From positions 1-60,966 of the forward strand of contig JAJXWO010000024.1 of assembly GCA_021781535.1 (NCBI GenBank): 60,966 nt of DNA, read 5' to 3'. Shown piece by piece: positions 26,983 through 35,510 of this stretch; position 1 is the first letter of the stretch; the number at the start of each line of letters is the position of its first letter. Source of the DNA: Deltaproteobacteria bacterium. Its GTDB lineage: Bacteria > Desulfobacterota > Desulfuromonadia > Geobacterales > Pseudopelobacteraceae. The notes below the pieces were generated by a model. It ran no database searches, was not told the origin of the DNA, and was given only the letters and a program-made list of their open reading frames with translations. The position numbers and the translations under genes were made by a program.

Positions 26983-29523
26983 ATGAAACGCTATGCCCTC
27001 AAGATTCTCTTCTATGCATGTTTATTCAGCATGGTAACAGCCACGGTCAGCCAGGCAAGAGACGTAACTCTGCAGTGGGACCCCAGCACGGATTCTTCCG
27101 TAACAGGTTATAAACTGGAGTACAATGCCGACTCCGCCACCATTCCCTTCACGGGGACAGGGGCGGCCCAAGGCGCGTCTCCGTATGATGCCAAAAATGT
27201 TACGACCACCACCTTGACTGGTCTTGACCCCAGTCGAGCCTATTATTTTGCAGTTACTGCCTACGATGCCGCAGGGACAGAGAGCCCTTATTCAAATATT
27301 GTCACTGTTCCTGAAGCCACCCCGCCGACGGTATCGATTACCACACCGGCAACAAATACTACTATTAGTGGAACGGTTTCGGTTACCGCCAGCGCTACTG
27401 ATAATGTCGGGGTAACGAAAGTGGAGTTTTATCTGAACGGCGTCCTTCAGACAAGTGACGCTTCAACACCGTATGTGTATTCGTTAAACACTACTTCACT
27501 TGCTTCCGGGACGTACACGTTAATGGCCAAGGCCTATGATGCGGCCGGGAATGTCGCTCAATCCAGTAATGTTACCGTGACGGTCGTCAATGATACCACA
27601 GCCCCCACGGTATCCTTGACGGCGCCTGCCAACAATGCAACCGTGAGCGGGACGACCACTATAACAGCAAGTGCCAGTGACAACGTGGGAGTGAGCAAGG
27701 TCGAATTTTACCGGAGCGGCACGCTTTTGTACGCAACCAATGTGGCACCGTTCAGCTACGGGTGGAATACAACTACAGTTGCGAACGGCAGCTATACTTT
27801 GACTGCCAAAGCCTACGACAATACCGGAAATGTTGCCCAGTCTGCAAATGTCCAGGTGACGGTTAATAACACGGTGGCGGATACCACGGCACCATCTGTT
27901 TCCATCTCGTCTCCTGCCGCCGGTAGCACTGTCAGTGGTGCGGTAACGGTAAGCGCCACCGCATCCGACAACATCGGCGTCAGCAAAGTGGAGTTCTACT
28001 TAAATAACGTTCTTCAGACGACCGATACCGCATCACCCTATAGCTTCAGCTGGAATACTGCTTCGGCAGTTGACGGGGTATATAGCCTGACAGCCAAAGC
28101 CTCCGATGCTTCCGGCAACAGCGGCTCAAGCAGCACTGTTACAATAACTGTTTCCAACATGGTGGTGACGCCGTCATCAAGCTATAGCATCTGGTCAGAC
28201 GCCACAGTTCCCAGTGTGGTTGACGCAGGTCCGGACAGCGCCGTTGAACTTGGAGTGAAATTTCGCGCTGACACCGCTGGATACATCACTGGCATCCGTT
28301 TCTATAAGGCGAGTACAAACACCGGCACCCACATTGGTAACCTGTGGGATAATGCAGGAAAGCTTCTGGCCACAGCAACGTTTACTAATGAGACTGCCTC
28401 CGGTTGGCAGATGATGAATTTCGCAACTCCAGTGGCAATTGCAGCCAACACAGTCTACGTTGGCTCCTATCATGCCAACACCGGTCACTATAGCGACAGC
28501 CTGAATTATTTTTCAGGCAAGGGAGTAGACAATCCTCCTCTTCATGCTTTGGCAGACGGGGTCTCAGGTTACAGTGGCGTGTATGCCTATGGCTCTTCCA
28601 GTAGTTTCCCCAACCAGGGGTGGAACAGCTCCAACTACTGGGTTGACGTGGTGTATGCTTCCAATACGGTTGCCGACACCGCCGCCCCATCTGCGTCCAT
28701 CTCGTCTCCTGCCGCCGGTAGCACTGTCAGTGGTGCGGTAACGATAAGCGCCACCGCATCCGACAACGTCGGCGTCAGCAAAGTGGAGTTCTACTTAAAC
28801 AATGTTCTGCAATCTACCGACACAGCATCACCCTATAGCTTCAACTGGAATACTGCCGTGCTGGCCAACGGTTCATACACTTTAAGCACCAAGGCCTATG
28901 ACGCCGCCGGAAATGTGGGGCAATCCTCCGCTACCATCGTAACGGTGAATAATCCGGTGCCCGATACCCTTGCTCCTACCGTCTCCGTGACCTCTCCGGT
29001 CAATAACGCGACGGTAAGCGGAACCGTTTCGGTTTCTGCAGCTGCCTCAGATAATGTGGGGGTAACCAAGGTCGAATTCTATGTCAACGGCAAACTTCAG
29101 ACTTCTGACACAGCCTCGCCATACAGCTTTAGTTGGAACACCGCTTTGCTGGCCAACGGTTCATATGAATTGACGACCACGGCCTATGACGCCGCCGGAA
29201 ACATTGCTCAATCCTCTATCGTTACTATAACCGTTAACAATCTTGTGGCGGACACAATTCCTCCGAGCATCCTGATCAACTCACCCTCGAATAACGCGAA
29301 GGTACGTCGGACGGTTACAATAAGCACATCTGCGACCGACAATGTCGGGGTTACCAAAATGGAGCTCTCTATTGATAGCGTATTGAAAGCAACGGCATTA
29401 ACCGGAGCCATTGCCTGGAATTGGGATACGTCCTCATATGCAAAAGGTACACACGTAATCAATGTAAAAGCATACGATGCGGCCAATAACGTGAGCTCGA
29501 AATCCATAAACGTTTCTAAATAA
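26983..29523 (+). CDS. Large secreted FN3/Ig-repeat protein with DUF4082-like domain
   Basis: 846 residues from ATG 26983, chosen because AGGAG sits 7 bases upstream; ATG 26965 is weaker. The signal peptide ends near residue 25 (VSQA). An FN3 domain follows (about 25-110). Three Ig-like repeats, each starting P-[PS]-x-V-S-x-x-x-P, come next (about 112-390). A DUF4082-like domain (about 395-555) is followed by three more Ig repeats. Each repeat holds the phrase SDNVGVxKVEFY. The third and fourth repeats are almost identical in DNA (27901 onward and 28696 onward), suggesting recent duplication. No anchor or PEP-CTERM tail is present. Riboswitch control points to an adhesin or matrix scaffold expressed when cyclic dinucleotide is high. 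Confidence 0.88.
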   Translation: MKRYALKILFYACLFSMVTATVSQARDVTLQWDPSTDSSVTGYKLEYNADSATIPFTGTGAAQGASPYDAKNVTTTTLTGLDPSRAYYFAVTAYDAAGTESPYSNIVTVPEATPPTVSITTPATNTTISGTVSVTASATDNVGVTKVEFYLNGVLQTSDASTPYVYSLNTTSLASGTYTLMAKAYDAAGNVAQSSNVTVTVVNDTTAPTVSLTAPANNATVSGTTTITASASDNVGVSKVEFYRSGTLLYATNVAPFSYGWNTTTVANGSYTLTAKAYDNTGNVAQSANVQVTVNNTVADTTAPSVSISSPAAGSTVSGAVTVSATASDNIGVSKVEFYLNNVLQTTDTASPYSFSWNTASAVDGVYSLTAKASDASGNSGSSSTVTITVSNMVVTPSSSYSIWSDATVPSVVDAGPDSAVELGVKFRADTAGYITGIRFYKASTNTGTHIGNLWDNAGKLLATATFTNETASGWQMMNFATPVAIAANTVYVGSYHANTGHYSDSLNYFSGKGVDNPPLHALADGVSGYSGVYAYGSSSSFPNQGWNSSNYWVDVVYASNTVADTAAPSASISSPAAGSTVSGAVTISATASDNVGVSKVEFYLNNVLQSTDTASPYSFNWNTAVLANGSYTLSTKAYDAAGNVGQSSATIVTVNNPVPDTLAPTVSVTSPVNNATVSGTVSVSAAASDNVGVTKVEFYVNGKLQTSDTASPYSFSWNTALLANGSYELTTTAYDAAGNIAQSSIVTITVNNLVADTIPPSILINSPSNNAKVRRTVTISTSATDNVGVTKMELSIDSVLKATALTGAIAWNWDTSSYAKGTHVINVKAYDAANNVSSKSINVSK
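27901..28807 (+). repeat. Two near-identical ~110-base direct repeats inside the Ig-repeat gene
   Basis: 27901-28013 and 28696-28807 differ at only a few bases; the other Ig repeats in the gene are far more diverged. The DUF4082-like coding segment lies between the copies. Confidence 0.8.
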
Positions 29524-29548
29524 ATGTGACAATTTACGTCTGTCAGCT

Positions 29549-29582
29549 AAGCGGGTACGGAAAATTTCCGTACCCGCTTTTG
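29549..29582 (+). terminator. Strong terminator after the Ig-repeat gene
   Basis: AGCGGGTACGGAAA pairs with TTTCCGTACCCGCT over 14 bases with a one-base loop in the simplest drawing, followed by TTTTG. Confidence 0.85.
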
Positions 29583-29669
29583 TTTGGCGCGTTAGTGCCA
29601 TTCAATCAACTGTGGTGGTTGATTAGTAACTTGGAGGTGCAAATTTTCTGTAGGCCCTGATAGTGTGAA

Positions 29670-29684
29670 CAGTTAGCCGAACTG
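29670..29684 (+). promoter_or_regulatory. Inverted repeat, possible activator site
   Basis: CAGTT-AGCCG-AACTG is a perfect 5+5 repeat about 135 bases upstream of the sigma-54 core at 29806, a suitable place for an enhancer-binding protein. No independent support. Confidence 0.3.
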
Positions 29685-29805
29685 CAATGGTATCTAGAAA
29701 AAACTGCAAAAAAAATCGGTAAACATGTCGATATCGTTAACAGTTTTGACTAGAGTGCAGCGTGCTACGAAATGTATCTTATGGGCATTACAGATATATT
29801 GGGTT

Positions 29806-29821
29806 TGGCGCGTTTGATGCA
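29806..29821 (+). promoter_or_regulatory. Sigma-54 promoter of the 71-residue protein gene
   Basis: TGGCGCGTTTGATGCA has GG-N10-GC spacing and a good -12 element. Transcription would start near 29832, 47 bases before the ATG at 29879. The intergenic stretch from 29524 holds only the terminator, this promoter and the inverted repeat at 29670. Confidence 0.7.
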
Positions 29822-29878
29822 CTATCAGTATGTGTCTACAGGACTCTCAAACAGAATTTAATCTGAAGGGAGATTGTT

Positions 29879-30094
29879 ATGTTAATCAGAGTCAAATACG
29901 TTGATAATCGCTTCGATATGGTCCGTCCAGAAATTCTTGACCGACTTCTTGAAGCTGGGAAGGTGCGGGAATTCCAGCGTAGTGACGGGTGGGTAATGCC
30001 AGGTATAGGCAACTTGCGTCACAAGAACAGGAGCGGCTATTCTGGTCCTGATCGCCGCAAAATAGGGGCAGAGGAGCGGAATGCTTCTCAATAG
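29879..30094 (+). CDS. Small conserved-looking hypothetical protein with YSGPDRR tail motif
   Basis: 71 residues, strong ribosome binding site (GAAGGGAG). The first half, MLIRVKYVDNRFDMVRPEILDRLLEAGKVREFQRSDGWV, looks like a compact alpha/beta unit. The tail contains SGPDRR, a phrase I associate with small response proteins in Geobacter, although the function is not known to me. No signal peptide and no cysteines. Its own sigma-54 promoter and terminator make it a single-gene unit. Confidence 0.7.
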   Translation: MLIRVKYVDNRFDMVRPEILDRLLEAGKVREFQRSDGWVMPGIGNLRHKNRSGYSGPDRRKIGAEERNASQ

Positions 30095-30155
30095 TACATG
30101 CAAAGCAGTAGCACAGTGAAAAAATTGTGTTGAATTTTAGTAAAGTTCCAGTTGG

Positions 30156-30182
30156 TTAAAAACTGCCAATAGCAGTTTTTAA
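30156..30182 (+). terminator. Palindromic hairpin after the 71-residue protein gene
   Basis: TTAAAAACTGC-CAATA-GCAGTTTTTAA is an 11-bp perfect stem whose right arm ends in five Ts. The left arm supplies the mirror run, so it can terminate in both directions. Confidence 0.7.
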
Positions 30183-30219
30183 CGCATTGGTCGAATTGTA
30201 TTAACCATCTGATATTACT

Positions 30220-30257
30220 AGCATCCCCCGGTTTTTTCGAGGGGGATGCTTTTTTTT
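30220..30257 (+). terminator. Strong rho-independent terminator
   Basis: AGCATCCCCC pairs with GGGGGATGCT, followed by eight Ts. It is the second terminator in the 30095-30456 gap; the rest of this gap (about 200 bases before the kinase gene) shows no clear promoter. Confidence 0.85.
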
Positions 30258-30456
30258 AAATAATGCTTGGATGGAGTTGAAAAAATAACCTTGAGCTTTG
30301 TTTGTCATGCACATGGAACGGCATGCCTGGATGGAAATAGTAAGAATATCAGAACTATTCGAGTCTGCTGGATAAATATATTTTGTATGCTAGAATTGTA
30401 AATAGGTACTGTTAAGAATTGCCGATCCATAGTCCCGTGGATAAAAGGAACCTGCC

Positions 30457-31647
30457 ATGCTGACAGAAAAGTCCGACGGTATTCTGGAAGAACATGAGGG
30501 GCTTAATCTTGCTAATGTGCAGTGTGAGCAAATTTTTAATGCGGTTTCTGATCTGATAATTATTGTTGATAACAATCTAACCATCATGAATGTCAATCGT
30601 GCCATGGCGGAACGCTGCGGTATGACTCCCAAGGAGTTGGAGGGGCGCAAATGTTTTGAAGTGATGCATGGCACGGAGTCACCACCTGAATATTGCCCCC
30701 ATGCCAAAATATTGCTCAGTGGAGAGTGTCAAAATGCAGAATTTATTGTTGAAAAACTTCACGGAGTTTTTGATGTAAGAATGTCTCCGGTATTTAATTC
30801 AGAGGGGCAATTAATAACATGTATTCATATTGCCCGGGATATCACCGAGAAGAAGCGTCAGGAAGAACTACTAGCGGTACAGCAAAAACAGCTTGAAGAG
30901 ATTAACAGTAACCTCGAGGGCCGAATTAACGATGCAGTAACCGAACTGCGCAAAAAAGATGACATTCTCATTCAGCAGAGCCGTCTGACCGCAATGGGTG
31001 AAATGATAAGCGCTATTGCCCACCAATGGCGCCAACCGCTCAACAACATCGGCTTGATTGTGCAGAGTCTGCAACTTGCCTTCAAGGCAAACGATCTCAC
31101 CGTTCAGGAACTGAACGAAGATGTTGCCGATACCATGAACATACTTCGTCAAATATCAGAAACTATTGATGATTTTAGAAACTTTTTTAGCTATGAAGAA
31201 GAATCGAGTTCATTTGTCGTAAATGACCTTGTGTCGAGGGCTCTTTCTTTTGTTGGGTCTGCACTTAAAAAAAGAGGGATAAGGGTCGAGCTGGATGAAC
31301 AAGACGACATAACTGCAACAGGATATCCTAATGAATACGTGCAGGCGCTGCTCAATATTATTTTGAATGCACGGGATGTGTTGCTGGACAATCAAACCTC
31401 CCCACTGATTACTATCAGGATTTTTGAGGAAAATGGCCGTGCAATAGTCACAGTGCGTGATAACGGCGGCGGCATCAGTGAGGCCAATTTGACGAAAATA
31501 TTCGATCCATATTTTACGACCAAGAATCAGAGCACGGGTGCAGGTATCGGTCTGTACATGGCCAAGATGATTTTTGAGAAAAAAATGCATGGTTCTCTGA
31601 CGGCCCGTAATGTTGATGGCGGGGCGGAGTTCCGGATAGAAGTGTAG
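30457..31647 (+). CDS. PAS-domain sensor histidine kinase (soluble)
   Basis: 396 residues without a membrane segment. A PAS domain (about 20-130) begins IFNAVSDLIIIVDNN, with a Cys-containing stretch (CFEVMHGTESPPEYCPHAK) that might hold a ligand or metal. A coiled coil (about 130-175) leads to the H box AIAHQWRQPLN with His189. The ATPase part has N and G boxes (LLNIILNARD, VRDNGGGI, TGAGIGLYMAK). It is a cytoplasmic kinase. No response regulator gene adjoins it; the hybrid kinase 66 bases downstream is the nearest partner. Confidence 0.9.
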   Translation: MLTEKSDGILEEHEGLNLANVQCEQIFNAVSDLIIIVDNNLTIMNVNRAMAERCGMTPKELEGRKCFEVMHGTESPPEYCPHAKILLSGECQNAEFIVEKLHGVFDVRMSPVFNSEGQLITCIHIARDITEKKRQEELLAVQQKQLEEINSNLEGRINDAVTELRKKDDILIQQSRLTAMGEMISAIAHQWRQPLNNIGLIVQSLQLAFKANDLTVQELNEDVADTMNILRQISETIDDFRNFFSYEEESSSFVVNDLVSRALSFVGSALKKRGIRVELDEQDDITATGYPNEYVQALLNIILNARDVLLDNQTSPLITIRIFEENGRAIVTVRDNGGGISEANLTKIFDPYFTTKNQSTGAGIGLYMAKMIFEKKMHGSLTARNVDGGAEFRIEV

Positions 31648-31713
31648 TTATGTGAAGGGTGAGGTCTCGGGTCGCACTCTACAGAAACAGGTAATATGAG
31701 GGCTGGCGTTTAA

Positions 31714-34329
31714 ATGACAAAGACATCAACTGGAGTTGCCAAAACACTCCACCAACGCGCCGAAGCGATAGCTCGTCTGGATGAAGATGCGGCTTTACAA
31801 ACATTGACACTTGCCGATGCTCGGCAGTTGTTTCACGAACTGCGGGTTTATCAGGTCGAGATGGAGTTGCAGAACGAAGAGTTGCGCCGCACGCAACAGG
31901 AACTGGAAACTTCGCGGGCTCGCTATTTCGATTTGTATAATCTGGCACCGGTTGGTTATTTGACCATCGGTCAGAACGGGCTTGTTGTGGAGGCGAATCT
32001 CACCGCCGTCTCCATGCTTGGTTGTGCCCGGGGTGATCTGCTCAAAAAACCGCTTTCTCACATGATATTCCATGAAGACCAGGATATATATTACCGCCAC
32101 CATAAGGAGGTTATTGAAGGTAATAAAGTACAGGCCTGGGAGATGAGGCTGATGCCGAACAACAGCTCACCGTTCTGGGCTCGTCTGCAGGCTGTCCCGG
32201 TGCATAATAGCGAATACTGGATCACTTTCAGCGACATAACTGCATATAAACAGATGGAAGAAGAGCTCCGGGAAAGTAGCGATTATTTCAAAACCGTGCT
32301 CATGTCTGCTAACGACGGAATTGTTCTTCAGGAAGCAGGCGGGAAATTGATAGTCTGGAATCATACTGCGGAAAGGGTATTTGGCATCACCTCCAGACAG
32401 GCATACGAACTGTCACCTGCCAGTTATGAGTGGGAAACATATCACGAAGATGAAACCCCGTTTCCCGGTGCCGAGCATCCCTCCATGAAGTCATTAGCGT
32501 CTGGAAAACCCTGCTTTAATATTATTATGAAAGTTGTGCGTAAATCCGGCGATTTTTCATGGATCAATGTCAATACGAGTCCGATTTTCAAAGAGGGTGG
32601 AACATCACCCAGTTCTGTCATCATAACATTTTCCGATATTACAGAGCGGAAACAGGCCGAGAGGGTTTTACAGTCCCGCATAAGAATAAGTAATTTTACC
32701 TTCGGGCATTCGCTTGATGAGCTGCTGACAAAAGTTCTCGATGAGGCAGAAGATCTGACCGGCAGCCAAATCGGTTTTTTCCATTTTGTTAATGATGACC
32801 AAATCACATTGTTAAAACAATGCTGGTCAACAAATTCAATGTCAGGGAACTGCACTGCAGAAAGGAAGGGTACTCATTGTCACCTGGACCAAGCCGGGGT
32901 ATGGGCCGACTGCATTCGTGAGAGAAAACCTTTGATCCACAATAGTTATGAGTCGCTGCCGCACCGTAAAGGATTGCCGCCGGGGCATACTCCCGTACAA
33001 AGGGAACTTGTCGTGCCGATTTTCCGCAATAACCTGATTGTCGCGGTCCTGGGTGTTGGAAATAAAAGGGTGGATTATATCGCGCAGGAAATTACAACGC
33101 TCCAGTATTTGGCGAACCTGGCCTGGGATATTGTTACCCGCAAACGTGCGGAAGAAGAACTGTTGCTTGCAAAGGAAACGGCAGAAACTGCTAATCACGC
33201 CAAGTCGGATTTTCTGGCTACCATGAGCCATGAAATACGGACACCTCTGAGTGCCCTGATGGGTAATATCGAGCTGTTGGAAGAGTCGCCGCTTACCCCC
33301 CAACAACAGGAGTATCTGAAGGACGGGAAGTCGGCTTCCCAGATGTTACTGCAGGTAATTAACGATGTGCTTGATTTTTCCAAGATTGAGGCAGGAAAAC
33401 TGGAGTTGACCAATGAAATCTTCTCTGTCTCTGCGATGGGCAGGCAACTGGTGAGAATGTTCTCCGCTGTTGCCCAGAGTAAGGGGCTTGCCCTCATTGC
33501 TTCACTCGCTGACGATCTGCCTGAATATATCTGTGGTGACCAGCAGCGCGTGCGCCAAATTATCTCCAACCTGCTTAGCAATGCCATCAAATTCACCGAA
33601 CATGGTACGATTTCACTGGAAATTATCCGCGAAACGGTACACTTCGCAGTCGGTTCCGACAGGGATATGTTGCGAATTGTCGTCAGAGACACCGGGCTGG
33701 GGATACCTCTCGACAAACAAGACAGCATCTTTGACAGTTTTACTCAGGTTGAGAACTTCAATACCCGAATCGCATCAGGTACAGGGCTGGGGCTGACCAT
33801 TTGTAAGCGTCTGCTGGCTCTTATGGGCGGAAATATCTCCGTGTCAAGCATGCCAGGCGAGGGGTCTGTATTTGTGGTTGTGCTGCCGGTTATTTGTGCC
33901 AAAGAAGCTCATACTCAGGTTCATACTCAGACTCAAAATCAGGCTCATGTTTCTTCTCGTAAGATCCTGCTTGCCGACGATGATGAGAGAGGGAGAGTTG
34001 TGGCGCAAAAACTGCTTCAGCGTAGAGGATACAAGGTGACGGCAGTAGAGAATGGCGCCAAGCTTCTTGAAGCGTTACAGAAAGAGGAGTTTGAAATTGT
34101 TCTCACCGATATATCAATGCCGGATATGGAAGGCACTCAGGTTGCGCGTATTATCCGTTCTGGAGAGCGTGCCGGCATAGATCCACACATCCCGATTATC
34201 GCGATGACAGCGCACGCTTTTTCGGAAGATCGTACACGATTCATGACTGCAGGCATCAACGGTTATGTAGCTAAGCCGGTTAATCTTGATGAGCTGTTCG
34301 GGCAGATTGAAGAGTTGTGCAACCGGTAA
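31714..34329 (+). CDS. Hybrid sensor kinase: PAS-PAS-GAF-HisKA-HATPase-REC
   Basis: 871 residues. An N-terminal coiled coil (ELRVYQVEMELQNEEL) precedes PAS (about 70-190), PAS (about 190-320) and a GAF-like domain (about 330-480, with TLLKQCWSTNSM). HisKA follows with MSHEIRTPLSALMGN (His near 510). The HATPase boxes are NLLSNAIKFTEHG, DTGLGI and GTGLGLTICKRLL. A receiver domain (about 750-868) has DDD, phospho-acceptor Asp in LTDISMPDMEG, and the Lys in VAKPVN. A His-Thr-Gln-rich repeat links kinase and receiver near residues 730-745. No membrane segments. Signal unknown; no output regulator is encoded alongside. Confidence 0.92.
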   Translation: MTKTSTGVAKTLHQRAEAIARLDEDAALQTLTLADARQLFHELRVYQVEMELQNEELRRTQQELETSRARYFDLYNLAPVGYLTIGQNGLVVEANLTAVSMLGCARGDLLKKPLSHMIFHEDQDIYYRHHKEVIEGNKVQAWEMRLMPNNSSPFWARLQAVPVHNSEYWITFSDITAYKQMEEELRESSDYFKTVLMSANDGIVLQEAGGKLIVWNHTAERVFGITSRQAYELSPASYEWETYHEDETPFPGAEHPSMKSLASGKPCFNIIMKVVRKSGDFSWINVNTSPIFKEGGTSPSSVIITFSDITERKQAERVLQSRIRISNFTFGHSLDELLTKVLDEAEDLTGSQIGFFHFVNDDQITLLKQCWSTNSMSGNCTAERKGTHCHLDQAGVWADCIRERKPLIHNSYESLPHRKGLPPGHTPVQRELVVPIFRNNLIVAVLGVGNKRVDYIAQEITTLQYLANLAWDIVTRKRAEEELLLAKETAETANHAKSDFLATMSHEIRTPLSALMGNIELLEESPLTPQQQEYLKDGKSASQMLLQVINDVLDFSKIEAGKLELTNEIFSVSAMGRQLVRMFSAVAQSKGLALIASLADDLPEYICGDQQRVRQIISNLLSNAIKFTEHGTISLEIIRETVHFAVGSDRDMLRIVVRDTGLGIPLDKQDSIFDSFTQVENFNTRIASGTGLGLTICKRLLALMGGNISVSSMPGEGSVFVVVLPVICAKEAHTQVHTQTQNQAHVSSRKILLADDDERGRVVAQKLLQRRGYKVTAVENGAKLLEALQKEEFEIVLTDISMPDMEGTQVARIIRSGERAGIDPHIPIIAMTAHAFSEDRTRFMTAGINGYVAKPVNLDELFGQIEELCNR

Positions 34330-34520
34330 TTCCTTCTCCCGGAGATTTCGTTCCCGAGCGTCTCCAATGGGATTAAATGTCTCCCCATTACCCCGCACAT
34401 GTTACAAAACGAGCTACAAGTAATAAATCTAACTTTAGTACCTTCCCGCATTCAATTTGATATTACTGCGTTTCCTCGTTTTCTTACCTGCATCGCTAAA
34501 ATATTTTACCATCATTATTT

Positions 34521-34538
34521 AGTTACTTAAATGTAACT
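34521..34538 (+). promoter_or_regulatory. Inverted repeat upstream of the first STAS gene
   Basis: AGTTAC-TTAAAT-GTAACT, perfect 6+6 repeat, about 25 bases before the TTGGCATG motif at 34563. It could be an operator. The surrounding 34330-34622 interval holds no gene. Confidence 0.4.
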
Positions 34539-34562
34539 GCACGTATTTAAACAATAATGCTT

Positions 34563-34578
34563 TTGGCATGTCTTGTGT
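34563..34578 (+). promoter_or_regulatory. Sigma-54-like -24 motif upstream of the first STAS gene
   Basis: TTGGCATGTCTTGTGT: good -24 half and the G of the -12 pair at N10 spacing, but T instead of C after it. A very similar sequence is upstream of the paralogue at 40063. If real, the leader is about 33 bases. Confidence 0.35.
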
Positions 34579-34622
34579 AATACATACCCGTTGATAAATA
34601 AAAATCAGAGGGGGAGGTCTGT

Positions 34623-34949
34623 ATGAAGATTTGTATGGCCGGCGCCAAGGTCTGCTTGGAAGGTGACTGGACTCTTACCGGAGTGACCCGTAATCTTGAT
34701 TCATTGGCTCTTTCCCTGCAGCAGCTGGAATCCGGACTTGAAAAAGACCTGAGAATCGACTGTGGCCGGATGAAAGAGGCGGATATAAGTGGTTTGCAAC
34801 TTCTCAATGTGTGGCTGCAGTGTGCCACGTTCCGGGGTATGAAGCCGACCCTGATCAATGTGCCCGAACGCTTGCAACACGTTATGCAGGTTTTGATCGG
34901 ACAGAAGATGGTTGATACCTATCCTGGCGCGCCTGTAATGGTGTCCTGA
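34623..34949 (+). CDS. STAS-domain protein (anti-anti-sigma type)
   Basis: 108 residues, GGGGGAGG ribosome binding site. A single STAS domain with EGDWTLTG and the phosphorylation loop EADISGLQLLNVW, where Ser56 is the expected phospho-acceptor. STAS proteins of this kind bind or release an anti-sigma or switch kinase depending on that Ser. A paralogue with the same Ser56 is at 40063-40359. No partner serine kinase or phosphatase is encoded in the window. The C-terminal 12 residues are longer than in the paralogue. Confidence 0.85.
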   Translation: MKICMAGAKVCLEGDWTLTGVTRNLDSLALSLQQLESGLEKDLRIDCGRMKEADISGLQLLNVWLQCATFRGMKPTLINVPERLQHVMQVLIGQKMVDTYPGAPVMVS

Positions 34950-35032
34950 CAGGCTTTACTGAAGGGAGTGACGGAAGGAAAATATCAGGATTGTATTTAA
35001 ATTGCAGAGTTTCAGTGTCAGGAAAGGCTACC

Positions 35033-35377
35033 ATGAATAACCACAAAATAATTATCATCGGAGTGCTGTTCATCACGATGTGCGCTCCGTTCGACACTGG
35101 TGATGCTGCCCGGGAAAAACCAGGAATTTCTACTCAGCAGACGTATGGAGAAGCGGACGGAGCGCATCCCAGTGGTGATCTGCGTGAAAAAGAGCAATCG
35201 CAAAAGCTGCCAAGGGATGAGGAACTTCTGGGAGTGATCAGCCAGAACCAGCGTATGGAAGAAAAAATAGAAAAAAACGACGCACAAAAACAGGAAAACC
35301 AGGACCAGGATACCGAGATTCTACAAGAGTTGCTTCTGGAATCTCCCGTTTCAGAGACACCTTCAGTCCCACGCTAA
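35033..35377 (+). CDS. Small exported hydrophilic protein, function unknown
   Basis: 114 residues from ATG 35033 with AGGAAAGG upstream. A signal peptide covers about residues 1-25 (IIIIGVLFITMCAPF). The mature part is charged and Gln/Glu/Asp rich (QNQRMEEKIEKNDAQKQENQ), probably a coiled coil, without Cys. It lies between the STAS gene and the amylase unit. I do not recognise the family. Confidence 0.65.
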   Translation: MNNHKIIIIGVLFITMCAPFDTGDAAREKPGISTQQTYGEADGAHPSGDLREKEQSQKLPRDEELLGVISQNQRMEEKIEKNDAQKQENQDQDTEILQELLLESPVSETPSVPR

Positions 35378-35415
35378 TAACGTCTGTAACGCAATGTTTT
35401 TAAAGGAGAATGTTA

Positions 35416-35508
35416 ATGGGTAATTACATACCCGGCTCATTGTATGAAATTGGGGCAAGAAAATTATTTTGGCCTCAACATCCGGAAAGAAGTAGCCGGG
35501 AACGCTGA
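35416..35508 (+). CDS. 30-residue ORF coupled to the GH13 gene
   Basis: Starts MGNYIPGSLYEIG and ends QHPERSSRER. It has a strong ribosome binding site (AAAGGAG, 7-base spacing), and its stop lies 2 bases before the ATG of the amylase-like gene, which itself has only a poor site. Translation of the large gene probably depends on this short frame. It could be a leader, a regulatory peptide or a small partner protein. Too short for family assignment. Confidence 0.6.
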   Translation: MGNYIPGSLYEIGARKLFWPQHPERSSRER

Positions 35509-35510
35509 CT

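Noticed and set aside
29583..29600. TTTGGCGCGTTAGTGCC as a second sigma-54 core near the terminator at 29549
   Set aside because: Spacing between GG and GC is 9, not 10, and it sits against the terminator stem.
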